Below are positions 29,769 through 39,053 of a stretch of 64,000 nt of DNA, one piece after another. Made by a program: the position numbers and the translations under genes. Within the stretch, counting starts at the first letter, position 1; every line of letters starts with the position of its first letter. The stretch lies in contig NZ_CP046171.1 of assembly GCF_011801125.1 (NCBI RefSeq), positions 6,758,001 through 6,822,000 on the forward strand, given 5' to 3'. The notes under the pieces are model-generated. The model worked only from the letters and a program-made list of their open reading frames with translations. It ran no database searches and was not told the origin of the DNA. Source of the stretch: Nocardia brasiliensis (GTDB lineage Bacteria > Actinomycetota > Actinomycetes > Mycobacteriales > Mycobacteriaceae).

Positions 29769-31125
29769 ACAGCTCCTTCCGTCGCCGCCCGGAACCAGAC
29801 CGAGTAGCCAGTTCCAGCTACCAAGCAAGGTGCATATTTACTCTGCGATTTCCAATCCCCTCTATAAGTTTGGCAATAGTACAGCTATCGATCCCGTATT
29901 CCAGCTTGACGTTCAAGACAGGCACCGCTGCTATCGAGGCCATTCCGAACGCCCAGACGGCCGCACAGCCACCCCTGCGTGAGCAATCCCTGCGTCGGCC
30001 GCCGCGGAACGCAGGGCTCGCCGAACTTGTGGGCAACCGGCGGCGCTATCGAGTTGCCGGTGGTGCGGCAGCGCGATGAAGGATTCGACACGGCCCCACA
30101 CGGGCCAATGCGCTGCCGTCGCCGCTTCGCCCGGCTTCGGCCAGTGCGATGCTGCCCATTCGCTGAGGCTCGTGCGCTGACCATTCGTCCGGACCACGTC
30201 GGTTGCGACCAGTAGGTACGGACTCGGATGGCTGGCTGGATGCTGGGCGCTGTGGTGCGCCACGCGGACAGCTCGACCGAGGTAGCTCACCGAAGCGCAT
30301 CGCATCGCAAGTCGCCTTCGAGCATTCGGAAGTGTTGAACAGAACCGAGAATTGTTCTGCTGCAGTCATTTTGCATGAGAGTCGATATGGTCGAGGAGTT
30401 CGACAAGTCGGATCGGGATACCTGAATCCACCTGCGCCGTAATCGATCTCGACCATTACGGGAAGGACCGCGGCACGTGATCGACATACCGACGCGAGAC
30501 AGAGCCCAAGACCGCAGACGAGTTGCATGGGGTTTGCTCACGCCAGCGGCACGACCGTGATCTGCACGAACAGAAATAGGTGGCTTTAACTGTGAACGAC
30601 GCTCGGGCCGTTGACGGTTCGGAAATGGCCAGGGCGGGCCGAGGTCACGGCTAAAGTAGGATGTTGATGGACAACAGGCCTCAACGATTCAGCTCGCTTA
30701 TCGCCATACGCCAAGGAGCCCGGTGCGGACGATCGGAGAAGTCGGAGCCGCGACCGGCTTGCCGAGAGGCGCGAGGAAATCGTTGCCCGACACGCTGATC
30801 CAGGAGTTGGCTATGTCCGACCCGTTCGGAAAGATCGCTTCTCGTAGCTGGGGCGTCCAGGGGTATCGACCGGTGTCGCGCCACCGACAGGCGGTGATGC
30901 ATGGCGACGGTCGCGATGTGGTGGTAACGGAGACCGTCGCCGTGATAGAACAAGCAGGAGTACATGGTTTGCCGGTACGAGCGCTGTTGCTCCGGTGCCC
31001 GCCGGCGAGGTCTTGAACAACTCGGGTACATGCCCTCGACCGTGGCGGGATCGCCGCGGTCGAGGTGGTGATCCGACCACCCGAAGTCTCTGGCCTCGAA
31101 CGTGCCGATAGAAAGGCAACACGCA
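29769..31125. other. Gene-poor stretch of about 1.36 kb
   Basis: No convincing gene is seen. The GC content is lower than around it and codon-like patterns change frame often. Short stretches look like old coding sequence, for example a leftward TNGQRTSLSEWAASHWPKPG near 30150 and a rightward RLAERREEIVARHADPG near 30770, but neither has a start and full frame. I read it as decayed DNA upstream of the P450 gene, whose promoter must lie at its right end. Confidence 0.4.
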
Positions 31126-32460
31126 GTGGATCTTCATGACGTCCCGCGCGGGCCCGGGCGTTTGCCGGTACTCGGCCACAGTTGGAAAATGTCGCGTGAT
31201 CCAGTTCAGTTCATGGTCGATCTGGCCGACATCGGAAAAATCGTACGTGTCGATATCGGCAGTCTCGCTGTCTATGTCATCACCGATTTCGAATTGCTCC
31301 ACCGAATGCTGGTGGAGAACCCCGATGCCTATGAGCGAGGGCTCCTCTTCGAGCGGATCCGGCTCATCTTCGGAGAATCGCTGATCGTCGCGGACGGTCA
31401 GCAGCACAGGGATCTTCGCCGCATGCTGCAACCGGCGTTCCACCGGCCGAAGCTGGAAAACTACGCGCCTATCATCAAGCGTAATGCGGACGCACTGGCG
31501 AATTCGTGGCAGCCGGGCCAGATTGTCGAGGCCCGTGCCGCACTGCTGGAATTGGTGATCACCAATCTGCTCGAGTCCATGTTCTCGCACAAACCCGATG
31601 CCGCGGAGCTACAACTCATCTCGAGCCTGATCTCGGACATAGGCGCGGGCGCCATAGTAGGCAGCATACTGCCCAAGAAACTGGCGAGTCTGCCCTTGCG
31701 GGTGAACCGCAAATTCCTGTCGGCCGGAACGCAACTACGCGGCTACTGTCAGGAACTGATCGTCGCGCGCCGGGCCAGCGGTGACCGCCGGGACGACCTA
31801 ATCGATACCCTGCTGTATTCGCCCGAGAACGAACACCACAGCGACAAGTTCTTGGCGGAACAGGCCGTGACCATTCTCTTCGGCGGAATCGACGCCACGA
31901 CGGCCACGCTGACCTGGGTTCTGTACGAGGTGTCGCAGCGTCCTGCGGTGGCTTCGACGCTGCGGCAAGAGATCTTCGCCGCAGGCGAACTCGGCCCGCA
32001 GAGCCTCGATCAACTCGATTTCCTGAACCGATTCCTCAACGAGGTCACCCGAATCCATTCGCCGCTGTTGCAGACGAGACGAAGCACCACCGCGGTCGAA
32101 CTCGGCGGTTTCACATTCCCCGAGGGGACCAATATCGGCTACAGCATCGCGGCTATTCACCGCAACCCGCACCTCTTCACCGAGCCGGACACCTTCGACC
32201 CTGATCGGTGGTCGCCGACCGGCTCCGCGGCGAAATGCAAGAGCTTCGCCCCGTTCAGCATCGGCAATCAGAAGTGCATCGGTCACAATTATGCCTGGAT
32301 AGCGTTGCAAACGACGGTGCACAGTCTGCTGTCGAAGTGGGAGTTCCAACCGGTCGCCACCGAGAAGCTGCGGCGGGTCATGGGCCCGATCCCCGCGATG
32401 GGGAGGCTTCCGCTCGAGGTTCGACCGGTCTCGGTGTTATCCCCCCGACAAAAACTCTGA
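31126..32460 (+). CDS. Cytochrome P450
   Basis: This is a complete P450 monooxygenase of about 444 residues. The I-helix oxygen motif is FGGIDATTATL, the ExxR is EVTR (in NEVTRIHSP), and the heme loop is FSIGNQKCIGHN with the cysteine ligand. The GTG at 31126 is preferred over GTG at 31102 because AAAGG lies nine bases upstream. No ferredoxin or reductase gene adjoins it, so electrons come from elsewhere. Codon use is less GC-biased than in neighbours and a TTA codon lies near the 3' end. It converges on the ABC-2 operon; the substrate is unknown. Confidence 0.9.
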   Translation: MDLHDVPRGPGRLPVLGHSWKMSRDPVQFMVDLADIGKIVRVDIGSLAVYVITDFELLHRMLVENPDAYERGLLFERIRLIFGESLIVADGQQHRDLRRMLQPAFHRPKLENYAPIIKRNADALANSWQPGQIVEARAALLELVITNLLESMFSHKPDAAELQLISSLISDIGAGAIVGSILPKKLASLPLRVNRKFLSAGTQLRGYCQELIVARRASGDRRDDLIDTLLYSPENEHHSDKFLAEQAVTILFGGIDATTATLTWVLYEVSQRPAVASTLRQEIFAAGELGPQSLDQLDFLNRFLNEVTRIHSPLLQTRRSTTAVELGGFTFPEGTNIGYSIAAIHRNPHLFTEPDTFDPDRWSPTGSAAKCKSFAPFSIGNQKCIGHNYAWIALQTTVHSLLSKWEFQPVATEKLRRVMGPIPAMGRLPLEVRPVSVLSPRQKL

Positions 32461-32474
32461 CGGCCCCTGCTCGG

Positions 32475-33314
32475 TCAGGGTGCGCCTGATTTGGTGAGCG
32501 TTGTTCTGCGGAGTCCGGACACCCGGCGGATGAGGATCGGCAGCACGGCTGTCGCGACGAAAACGGCGACTGCCACGAGGACGAAGTACAGCAGCGAACC
32601 GTTGCGGCCGAAGCGCGGGAGGAAGGCGACTTCCTGCCCGGTCGCGGCGACGGCGTTGAGGAACGGCGCGTAGGCCTGCAGCGCGGATCCATGGGGTAGC
32701 AGATTGATGGAGTTCTCGACTACATACACCCAGAACAGCAGCACGGCGACGGCGGCGGATGGGGTGCGAATCAGCGACCCGACCGCGACACCGACGCCGC
32801 ACGCGGCGAACGCATAGCACGGGACGGTCCAGAGGAACCGGATACCGGCGGAGTCGGTGATGTCGACATTCCCATAGATCTGGGGGAACTGGTGCGGCAG
32901 CGTGACCATGACGACGACGAGCAGCACCACCGTCGATATCGCCGTGATGGCGCCGTAGTAGATCCACCGGGCCAGCGCGACCGTCCAGGACCGGGGAAAC
33001 AGAAAGGCGTTGAGATCGCTTGTCTGACCGCGCCATTGGGTGGCGTGGGCGTAGGCGGTGGTGACCATCATGACCGACACGGACATGGTGATCACCCAGT
33101 ACACCGAGTTGGTGGTGGAGACCGTGGCCAGATAGCTCTGTCCGGGGAGGGTCGCGAGCCTTTCCGCGACGGCGGCGATGCCGAACGTGACGATCAGCGG
33201 CAGCGCGAAGGTGAGGGGGACGGCGACTGCCCACAGGAAGCTGCGTCCGGCGGTGCGGGTCCATTCGGCGGCGACGCCGCGGCGAATCAGGGCGGCTGCA
33301 CCGGGTTTTCTCAT
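32475..33314 (-). CDS. ABC-2 type transporter permease
   Basis: This 279-residue membrane protein has six hydrophobic segments in the ABC-2 exporter arrangement, with long runs such as YFVLVAVAVFVATAVLPILI at the C-terminus. Its ATG overlaps the stop of the ATPase gene by 4 bp, so the two form one transporter. The substrate is unknown. The operon also includes an MTB12-like secreted protein. It ends 14 bp from the convergent P450 gene. Confidence 0.85.
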   Translation of the reverse strand: MRKPGAAALIRRGVAAEWTRTAGRSFLWAVAVPLTFALPLIVTFGIAAVAERLATLPGQSYLATVSTTNSVYWVITMSVSVMMVTTAYAHATQWRGQTSDLNAFLFPRSWTVALARWIYYGAITAISTVVLLVVVMVTLPHQFPQIYGNVDITDSAGIRFLWTVPCYAFAACGVGVAVGSLIRTPSAAVAVLLFWVYVVENSINLLPHGSALQAYAPFLNAVAATGQEVAFLPRFGRNGSLLYFVLVAVAVFVATAVLPILIRRVSGLRRTTLTKSGAP

Positions 33315-34048
33315 GAGGCAACGCCGAACGCGACGTCGGTGGTCAGGCCTGCGATGCGCAGATAGGCGTCCTCCAGGCTGGTCTCGCCCGGCCCCAGGGT
33401 GTTCATGAGGTGGGTGAACGGCTGGTCAGCCAGAATGCGCTGACTCCCGATGACGACGATGTGGTCGGCGTTGCGTTCGACCTCATCGAGCAGGTGGGTG
33501 GCGACCAGGACACAGGTCCCGGCATCGGCCAGGCGGCGCAGCAGTCCGCGTATCCAGCGGATGCCCGCGATGTCCAGACCATTGAGCGGCTCGTCGAGCA
33601 ACAGGGTGCGCGGCTCGGAGAGCAGTGCGGCGGCGATGCCGACGCGCTGGAGCATGCCGAGCGAATAGTGCCCCAGCCGACGATCGGCCACCCGGACGAG
33701 GTCGACGAGTTCGAGGACCTCGCCGACCCGATCGGTGGAAAGTCCACGGGCACGGGCGATCCAGCGCAGGTGCCGACGCGCGGTGTGGCGGGGGTCGAAG
33801 GCTCGGTAGTTGAGATGCATGCCGAGCGTCTCCGGTGTGGCCTGGTGAGCCCGGACGAGAGCACCGTCGACCTCGACGGTGCCGGCGGTAGGCGAGATGA
33901 CGCCGCAGATACACCGCAGCAGCGTGGTCTTGCCGGTGCCGTTGAGACCGATCAGGTAGGTCAGCGCCCCGTCCGCCACGGTCAGTTCGGGGACTTCGAG
34001 GACGGTGACGCCTGGATAGCTCAGGGTGAGGTCACGGATATCGATCAC
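33311..34048 (-). CDS. ABC transporter ATP-binding protein
   Basis: This 245-residue ATPase has Walker A GLNGTGKTT (about residue 35), a signature YSLGMLQR in place of LSGGQ, Walker B TLLLDEPLNGLD and the switch His in ATHLLDE. The degenerate signature is common in CcmA-type exporter ATPases. The start is GTG at 34048, 16 bp after the MTB12-like gene. It drives the ABC-2 permease encoded next. Confidence 0.9.
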   Translation of the reverse strand: MIDIRDLTLSYPGVTVLEVPELTVADGALTYLIGLNGTGKTTLLRCICGVISPTAGTVEVDGALVRAHQATPETLGMHLNYRAFDPRHTARRHLRWIARARGLSTDRVGEVLELVDLVRVADRRLGHYSLGMLQRVGIAAALLSEPRTLLLDEPLNGLDIAGIRWIRGLLRRLADAGTCVLVATHLLDEVERNADHIVVIGSQRILADQPFTHLMNTLGPGETSLEDAYLRIAGLTTDVAFGVAS

Positions 34049-34064
34049 GGTGCTCGGCGGCCGG

Positions 34065-34544
34065 TCAGAAGTCGCAGCCCATAGCCAGCCCCACGGCCTT
34101 GACGCCCTCGCACACGGAGCTGTTGGACAGCTTCCAGACGCCGTCGAGACGCTTCCAGACCACGCGCGCAACCAGATCCGGCTGTCCCGCCGACTTGCTG
34201 CGCAGCATGGCGGTGTGCACGTTGCCGTCGTGGGTCTCCGGACCGGAGACCTCATTCGACCCGCGCGGCGCGCGGTACCAGCCGATGTTGTAAAGGGTGC
34301 GCGCGACCACAACCGCACGCATGCCGCCTTCCATATGGGCGGCCTTGGCCTCGTCGGAGCCGGGCAATTCAATCAGAAAAGCGAGTTGGTCATCGAGTTC
34401 CTGGAGGGTGGGGACATCCGAGGTAATGAGATCTCCGGGAGCGGCGGCCGCGATAGGGGCATTGACAATAGATACGCCGGACGTGACTACGGTAACCGAA
34501 ACAATAGTTGACACGATACCAGCGACAGTTTTGAGGGTCTTCAT
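34065..34544 (-). CDS. Secreted MTB12-like low-molecular-weight antigen
   Basis: This 159-residue protein starts at 34544 behind AGAGGATGAA, has a signal peptide ending APIAAAAP, and a mature domain resembling mycobacterial MTB12/CFP-2: VPTLQELDDQLAFLIELPG, HMEGGMRAV, and VVWKRLDGVWKLSNSSVC. Two cysteines near the C-terminus (C-12-residues-C) could pair. It heads the ABC-2 operon, so it may be a partner or cargo of that exporter; this is inference. Confidence 0.75.
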   Translation of the reverse strand: MKTLKTVAGIVSTIVSVTVVTSGVSIVNAPIAAAAPGDLITSDVPTLQELDDQLAFLIELPGSDEAKAAHMEGGMRAVVVARTLYNIGWYRAPRGSNEVSGPETHDGNVHTAMLRSKSAGQPDLVARVVWKRLDGVWKLSNSSVCEGVKAVGLAMGCDF

Positions 34545-34651
34545 CAATTCATCCTCTGATCGACTGGGACAGCAATCTGATGCACGCTCGAATGTGTGGG
34601 CGTCCAACAACAATTGGCATGTCAGAGATTACTCCGATCCGTCCCGGATAC

Positions 34652-35470
34652 TCAGGGTTTGCGCCCGATTCCACCGAGCATGACCATTCGGGTATCCGGC
34701 AAGTCCGGACGCAACCACTGCTGCACCGGCACCACACCGGGTTCGAACAACTCGAAGCCGGCGAGGAATGCCTCGGTCTGCGCGGTGGAGCGGAAGGCGA
34801 CCTGCGCGGAAGTCTCCTTGTTGGCGGCGAGCACCTCGAGTATCTCCGGGGCGGAATCGAGCGAGCCGTGGGTGAGCGCCACGTAGCTGCCCGGCGCCAT
34901 GTGATCACGGAAGGTGGCCATGATATCGGCGGGACGCTCGTCGTCCATGACGTAATGCAGGACGCTGATGAGCGTGATGGCCACCGGCTCGTCGAAGTCG
35001 ATCAGACTCTCGCTCTTCAGCTTATCGAGGATGTCGTGGGGATGGCGAACATCGCCCAGCAGAGCCGAGACGCCCTGCGGGCCCGCCAGCAGCGCGTCGC
35101 AATGGACCTGCACGACCGGGTCGTAGTCGACGTACACCACCCGTGCCGACGGCTCGATCTCCCGCGCCACCTCGTGCACGTTGGGCGAATTCGGGATACC
35201 GGAGCCCAGATCGACGAACTGACGGATACCGGCCCGCGCGGCCATCTCGACCGCTTTGAGCATGAAGCTCCGGGTGAACCAGGCCAAGGTCTTGAGTTCG
35301 GGTGCGCGAGAGAGCATTTGGTTGGCTACATCGCGGTCGGTGTCTTGATTGTCCTTCCCGCCCAACAGGTAGTCGTATACCCGGGCAGAATTCGGCTGCC
35401 CGACGTCGAACGGGTGTGGGGTTCGGCTGCTCTCCAACGTAGGCCCTTCAGTTCCATCGACCACAGGCAT
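34652..35470 (-). CDS. SAM-dependent methyltransferase, DUF574 (Methyltransf_19) family
   Basis: This 272-residue protein matches the actinobacterial DUF574 methyltransferase family. Typical segments are NSARVYDYLLGGKDN near residue 28, the SAM motif QFVDLGSGIP near residue 86, VVYVDYDPVV, and LISVLHYVMDDERP. These proteins are abundant in Streptomyces and Nocardia, with substrates unknown in most cases. It stands about 100 bp upstream of the MTB12-like gene on the same strand. Confidence 0.85.
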   Translation of the reverse strand: MPVVDGTEGPTLESSRTPHPFDVGQPNSARVYDYLLGGKDNQDTDRDVANQMLSRAPELKTLAWFTRSFMLKAVEMAARAGIRQFVDLGSGIPNSPNVHEVAREIEPSARVVYVDYDPVVQVHCDALLAGPQGVSALLGDVRHPHDILDKLKSESLIDFDEPVAITLISVLHYVMDDERPADIMATFRDHMAPGSYVALTHGSLDSAPEILEVLAANKETSAQVAFRSTAQTEAFLAGFELFEPGVVPVQQWLRPDLPDTRMVMLGGIGRKP

Positions 35471-35848
35471 AACCGTAGCCGATCGGCACCTCAGACGGGT
35501 GCTCCTCTAGAGATCTGTCGTCCGGATGTGGTGGAAATACGCATTACTCGCACGAGGCGCAGGCCCTGCCTGGCCGATCCGGCCGCCCGATCCAAGCCAT
35601 CACGAACCATGCTCCGACACAACACAATCCAATACTCTACGCCGAAGCGACCAGCATCTACTCCCCAGTTCTGGCGCCGGCCAGGCTCGCCGTGCGCCCG
35701 GCGCGACGAAGAGTTCGCCGCTACCGGCGTTCGTGTGCCACTGTCGACAGCCCTGTTGACGACGCTTACCACGCGATGATCGAGCGGGAGTGCCGCTGCC
35801 GGGTACGGTGCCGACCGCAGTTTCGCGCGTTCGCCTCGGTTGCGCCGC
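35471..35848. other. Intergenic region with no recognised gene
   Basis: This 378-bp gap lies between the methyltransferase start and the 3' end of the MetE-core gene. Open frames are short, lack ribosome sites and look random. A short rightward coding-like tail (EEFAATGVRVPLSTALLTTL, ending near 35779) may be a relic. Confidence 0.4.
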
Positions 35849-36964
35849 TCACGAGTCCGTTTCGGCCAGGGCGACCGCGTGCGCTACCGCGGACCGCGCG
35901 GCTTCGATGGTTGTATAGCGGCCTAGACCGCAGGGGGCCGCGACGTCCAACGTACCGCCGTAGGCCGCCTCCGCCGCCGCCAGACTCTGTCGCGCTTGCG
36001 CGAGCGGCTGCGTCGGATGTGCGAGCCCGGCGATAACACGCGTGGTGGCAGGCAATTCGAGGCGCGCCATGGGTGCGTAGTACCGCGACCGAACCGGCGC
36101 CTGCTTGCCGTCGCCGATGGGCATGTGGATGAAATCGAGATGCCTGCCCGCGGGCCAGTATCGCGCTATCGCGTTGGCCAGCGCGACGACCGCGGCCGCG
36201 GACCTCGGCGCCACGACCGGCTTGCCCTCGAGGCTCCCGAAGCACAGGTGCACACCGAAATGGGAATCATGCGGTGCCCGTGCGACGAGACGTCCGATCG
36301 CCCGTCCCACCGCGTTGGCCAAGCGGCGCCGCAGAAAGGGGGGCGCCCCCGCACAGAGGAGCGTCTCCGCCGCCAGTTCCAATTGGAATACGACGTTGTC
36401 CCGCAACGCCGCATCGATGCGGACGATCTCCCGGACAGTGGCGTCGAAGATCGGGCGATAATAGGGGAAGGCTCGGTCCCCACGGCTGCCGGAGCGGCGG
36501 CGCGGCGTGAGCATCCGCGCCTCGAAGGCGATGAAGCCGATGACAAAGGGCGTCGGAATGCCTACTTGCAACCGAAGTCCGGGATCGGTTCGACGCATGT
36601 CGGCCAACGCTTCCCCGGCACGCACCGCCTCCTGCGCGTATCCGAGCGCGGCGTCGAGATCAGCCTCGGCAAGCGCCCGGCCCTCCCGCAGCCGGAACGT
36701 GTCCCTGGACCGCAGCGTCGACCAATCACCGCGACGCACGGGTGCCAGCGCCGGGAACTTGCCGAGCCGATCGATGATGGGTCTGACATACCATTGGGCG
36801 CGATATGGATCCGCTTCACCGCCCGGGACCATGCCGTCCAGGAATTCGCCTGCGGTATCGACAGCGAACGCCATCGCCTTCTCTGGACTGTCCAACTGAG
36901 TGGGCAAGCTGCCCACGAAGTGAATCCTACGCTTAGGCTGCACAGCGCCAGTGTCGCATATCAC
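35849..36964 (-). CDS. MetE C-terminal-domain-like (cobalamin-independent methionine synthase core) protein
   Basis: This protein of up to 371 residues resembles the catalytic C-terminal barrel of cobalamin-independent methionine synthase. It begins HFVGSLP, and it keeps zinc ligands in GVHLCFG (His239, Cys241) and APCGLGR (Cys345), matching the HxC and PDCG sites of MetE. It lacks the N-terminal MetE half and is about half the length of MetE. It may move a methyl group to a thiol, perhaps from an unusual donor. The start may be GTG at 36964 or GTG at 36943. No partner gene is obvious. Confidence 0.65.
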   Translation of the reverse strand: MICDTGAVQPKRRIHFVGSLPTQLDSPEKAMAFAVDTAGEFLDGMVPGGEADPYRAQWYVRPIIDRLGKFPALAPVRRGDWSTLRSRDTFRLREGRALAEADLDAALGYAQEAVRAGEALADMRRTDPGLRLQVGIPTPFVIGFIAFEARMLTPRRRSGSRGDRAFPYYRPIFDATVREIVRIDAALRDNVVFQLELAAETLLCAGAPPFLRRRLANAVGRAIGRLVARAPHDSHFGVHLCFGSLEGKPVVAPRSAAAVVALANAIARYWPAGRHLDFIHMPIGDGKQAPVRSRYYAPMARLELPATTRVIAGLAHPTQPLAQARQSLAAAEAAYGGTLDVAAPCGLGRYTTIEAARSAVAHAVALAETDS

Positions 36965-37365
36965 CCGCCCCGGTATGTAAACGTTCGCCGTGTCACCGGC
37001 TCGCGCCCGCGAACCGAGTCCGCGGTCGATCGCGCCCGACTAACCCGTTCGCCACAGTACGCTCCGCGGATTCCATGTAATACAAAGCGACGGAACACTT
37101 TTACCCGCTCCCGGCCGGATCGGCGCGTTCATCGGAGGCTTGCGCGTTTCGCGAAATCGAGCAACAAGAATCGGTGTCACGACACAACTGATGGGTTACT
37201 TTTCCTCGCTGAGGCAGCGACGAATCCGCCCACCGCACGCGGCCGGATTCGGCACGCCCAGACGATCAGCGCCAACTCGGCCGCCGATTCCTGTTCTCTT
37301 GCCGGGGATTTGGCCAGGCCGCAGTTGTGCGAACCCCCACTCTTCAGCAACGCGAAACTCCGGCG
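36965..37365. other. Intergenic region with no recognised gene
   Basis: This 400-bp stretch between the MetE-core gene and a doubtful small gene has only short, overlapping frames of random composition. It should hold the promoter of the MetE-core gene, but I cannot place one. Confidence 0.35.
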
Positions 37366-37656
37366 CTAAGGTATCGCCGCGTACCCCACGGCGACCCGAC
37401 CCGTTGCCATGAACCAGCACACGGTCGCGTCCGGCAACTCCGGCGAATAGGAACGGCCGCCTTCCGCGACGGACTGCCGAGCTGAGCTGAATTCGAAGGG
37501 CACGGTCGCATAGTCATTGTGCGGGTGCGCCGATTTCCGCGCCCCCTGGGCCACGATGAATATCCCACTGTCGGCCCGACCACGGCCTCGGTTCGGACCT
37601 GTACCACGGCAGCGGTCCGGCACCTCGACGAGCAGGACTACCGACAGCTCATTCAT
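37366..37656 (-). CDS. Doubtful small protein
   Basis: A 96-residue frame begins MNELSVVLLVEVPDRC and reads like protein (PHNDYATVPFEFSSARQ, then a Trp-Phe segment near the end). The AGGAG upstream is only one base from the ATG, which is too close. No family is recognised. It could be a real orphan gene, or the end of a decayed one beside the tRNA. Confidence 0.35.
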   Translation of the reverse strand: MNELSVVLLVEVPDRCRGTGPNRGRGRADSGIFIVAQGARKSAHPHNDYATVPFEFSSARQSVAEGGRSYSPELPDATVCWFMATGRVAVGYAAIP

Positions 37657-37781
37657 ACTCCTATGGGCCCACCACAGACGCTGGCACCAGAATCAGCCTG
37701 TCGCGGACTCAGTGCGAACCCGATAACCGCGCTGACCAGGCCGACGACGCAGAAGAAGGCTCTTCACCTGCGGGTTCGTGG

Positions 37782-37855
37782 TGCCCCCAGTCGGACTCGA
37801 ACCGACACTTGGCGGATTTTAAGTCCGCTGCCTCTGCCAATTGGGCTATGGGGGC
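37782..37855 (-). tRNA. tRNA-Leu (anticodon UAA), short variable loop
   Basis: Read leftwards, this folds as a complete cloverleaf of 74 nt: acceptor GCCCCCA/TGGGGGC, D arm GCCC...GGC, anticodon stem GCGGA/TCCGC with loop CTTAAAA (anticodon TAA), five-base variable loop, T arm GTCGG-TTCGAGT-CCGAC, discriminator A. CCA is encoded in the DNA (37779-37781). The UAA anticodon reads leucine UUA. The variable loop is class I-like, while most bacterial tRNA-Leu have a long variable arm. Confidence 0.9.
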
Positions 37856-38066
37856 CGTCCGGGACAGACTACCGAGTCGTACGGTTGTACCGGAATTCTG
37901 AGGGTTGAAGATGGGCAATGTGTCGTATATGGGAGTGGGGAAGTCGGGCAGTTGACCAATGTCGTGCCGACCGGTTGCTCTGAAATCGCATGGTCGCGAA
38001 CCGGTTTGGGCGGGGTGGCGGCCGAGCGGCGAGTGGGGACGGCGGCGGGGGCGCTGTCCAGTGGGC

Positions 38067-38984
38067 TTATCGCCGCGGGGGTAAGGGGATGCGGGTGAGA
38101 TCGGTGGCGATGTGGATCGGGCCGGTGAAGTGGGCGCGGGCTTCAGCGAGATGGACCGACAGGTCGCGGTAGCGCTGGGAAAAGTGGGTGAGCACGAGAG
38201 TGTGCGTGCCTGCCGCGGCGGCGACGCGCGCGGCTTGGCCCGCGGTGAGGTGACCGTATTCGGCGGCGAGCCGCGCCTCGGCGTCGAGGAAGGTGGCCTC
38301 GATGACGAGCAGGTCGGTGTCGGCCGCGAGTTCGTGGACGCCGTCGCAGAGCCCGGTGTCCATCACGAAGGCGAAGCGCTGACCGCGCCGCGGCTCGCTG
38401 ACCTCGTCGAGAGTGATGGTGCGGTCGGACAATTCGATGCTGCCCCGCTGCTGCAACTGAGCGATGACCGGACCGCGCAGGCCGAAGTGGAGCAGCCGAT
38501 CGGGCAGGATGCGACGGCCGTCCGGTTCGGTGAGCCGGTAGCCGAAGGTGTCGACGGGGTGGGCGAGCGGCACGGCCGAGACGGTGAACGGCGCGTCGGG
38601 AAAGTCCACGGCGCCGGCGCGCTCGATCGGACGCGGGCGCAGTTCGGCCCGGTGAAAGTAGGAGGTGGCGTTGACCAGGCGGTCGTAATAGTCGAGGCCG
38701 GAGGCCGGGAAGCACACGTCCACCGGGTGCGGCACCTTGTCGAGATTGATCCGCTGCACCACCCCGGCCAGCCCGAGGCTGTGGTCCCCGTGGAAATGGG
38801 TGATCGCGATCCTGGTGATGTCGGTGGCCGAGACGCCGGCGTAGGTCATCTGCCGCTGCGTGCCCTCGCCCGGATCGAACAGCACGCCTTCGTCGTCCCA
38901 GCGCAGCAGATATCCGTTGTGGTTGCGCTGCTTCGTCGGTACCTGGCTGGCGGTACCGAGCACTACGAGCTCCCGCTGCGACAC
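38067..38984 (-). CDS. rnz: Ribonuclease Z
   Basis: RNase Z removes 3' trailers from tRNA precursors. The 305-residue protein has the metallo-beta-lactamase motif [11 protein letters not shown] (HxHxDH), further metal ligands in VMDTG and LTHFSQRY, and the N-terminal pattern [12 protein letters not shown]. The start is taken as GTG at 38984 (VSQREL), since the longer frame to 39050 would almost reach the upstream permease stop; GTG at 38993 is also possible. It lies near the tRNA-Leu gene, on the same strand. Confidence 0.9.
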   Translation of the reverse strand: MSQRELVVLGTASQVPTKQRNHNGYLLRWDDEGVLFDPGEGTQRQMTYAGVSATDITRIAITHFHGDHSLGLAGVVQRINLDKVPHPVDVCFPASGLDYYDRLVNATSYFHRAELRPRPIERAGAVDFPDAPFTVSAVPLAHPVDTFGYRLTEPDGRRILPDRLLHFGLRGPVIAQLQQRGSIELSDRTITLDEVSEPRRGQRFAFVMDTGLCDGVHELAADTDLLVIEATFLDAEARLAAEYGHLTAGQAARVAAAAGTHTLVLTHFSQRYRDLSVHLAEARAHFTGPIHIATDLTRIPLPPRR

Positions 38985-39053
38985 CCGTGCCACGCTACTG
39001 GTTTCGAGTCGTGCGGGTGGCACGGGCGCGAGGCGTCCGTGCCACCACACGAA

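Noticed and set aside
30046..30528. Leftward 160-codon frame in the gene-poor stretch
   Set aside because: Random composition, no ribosome site, many overlapping frames; perhaps contains a relic but not a gene.
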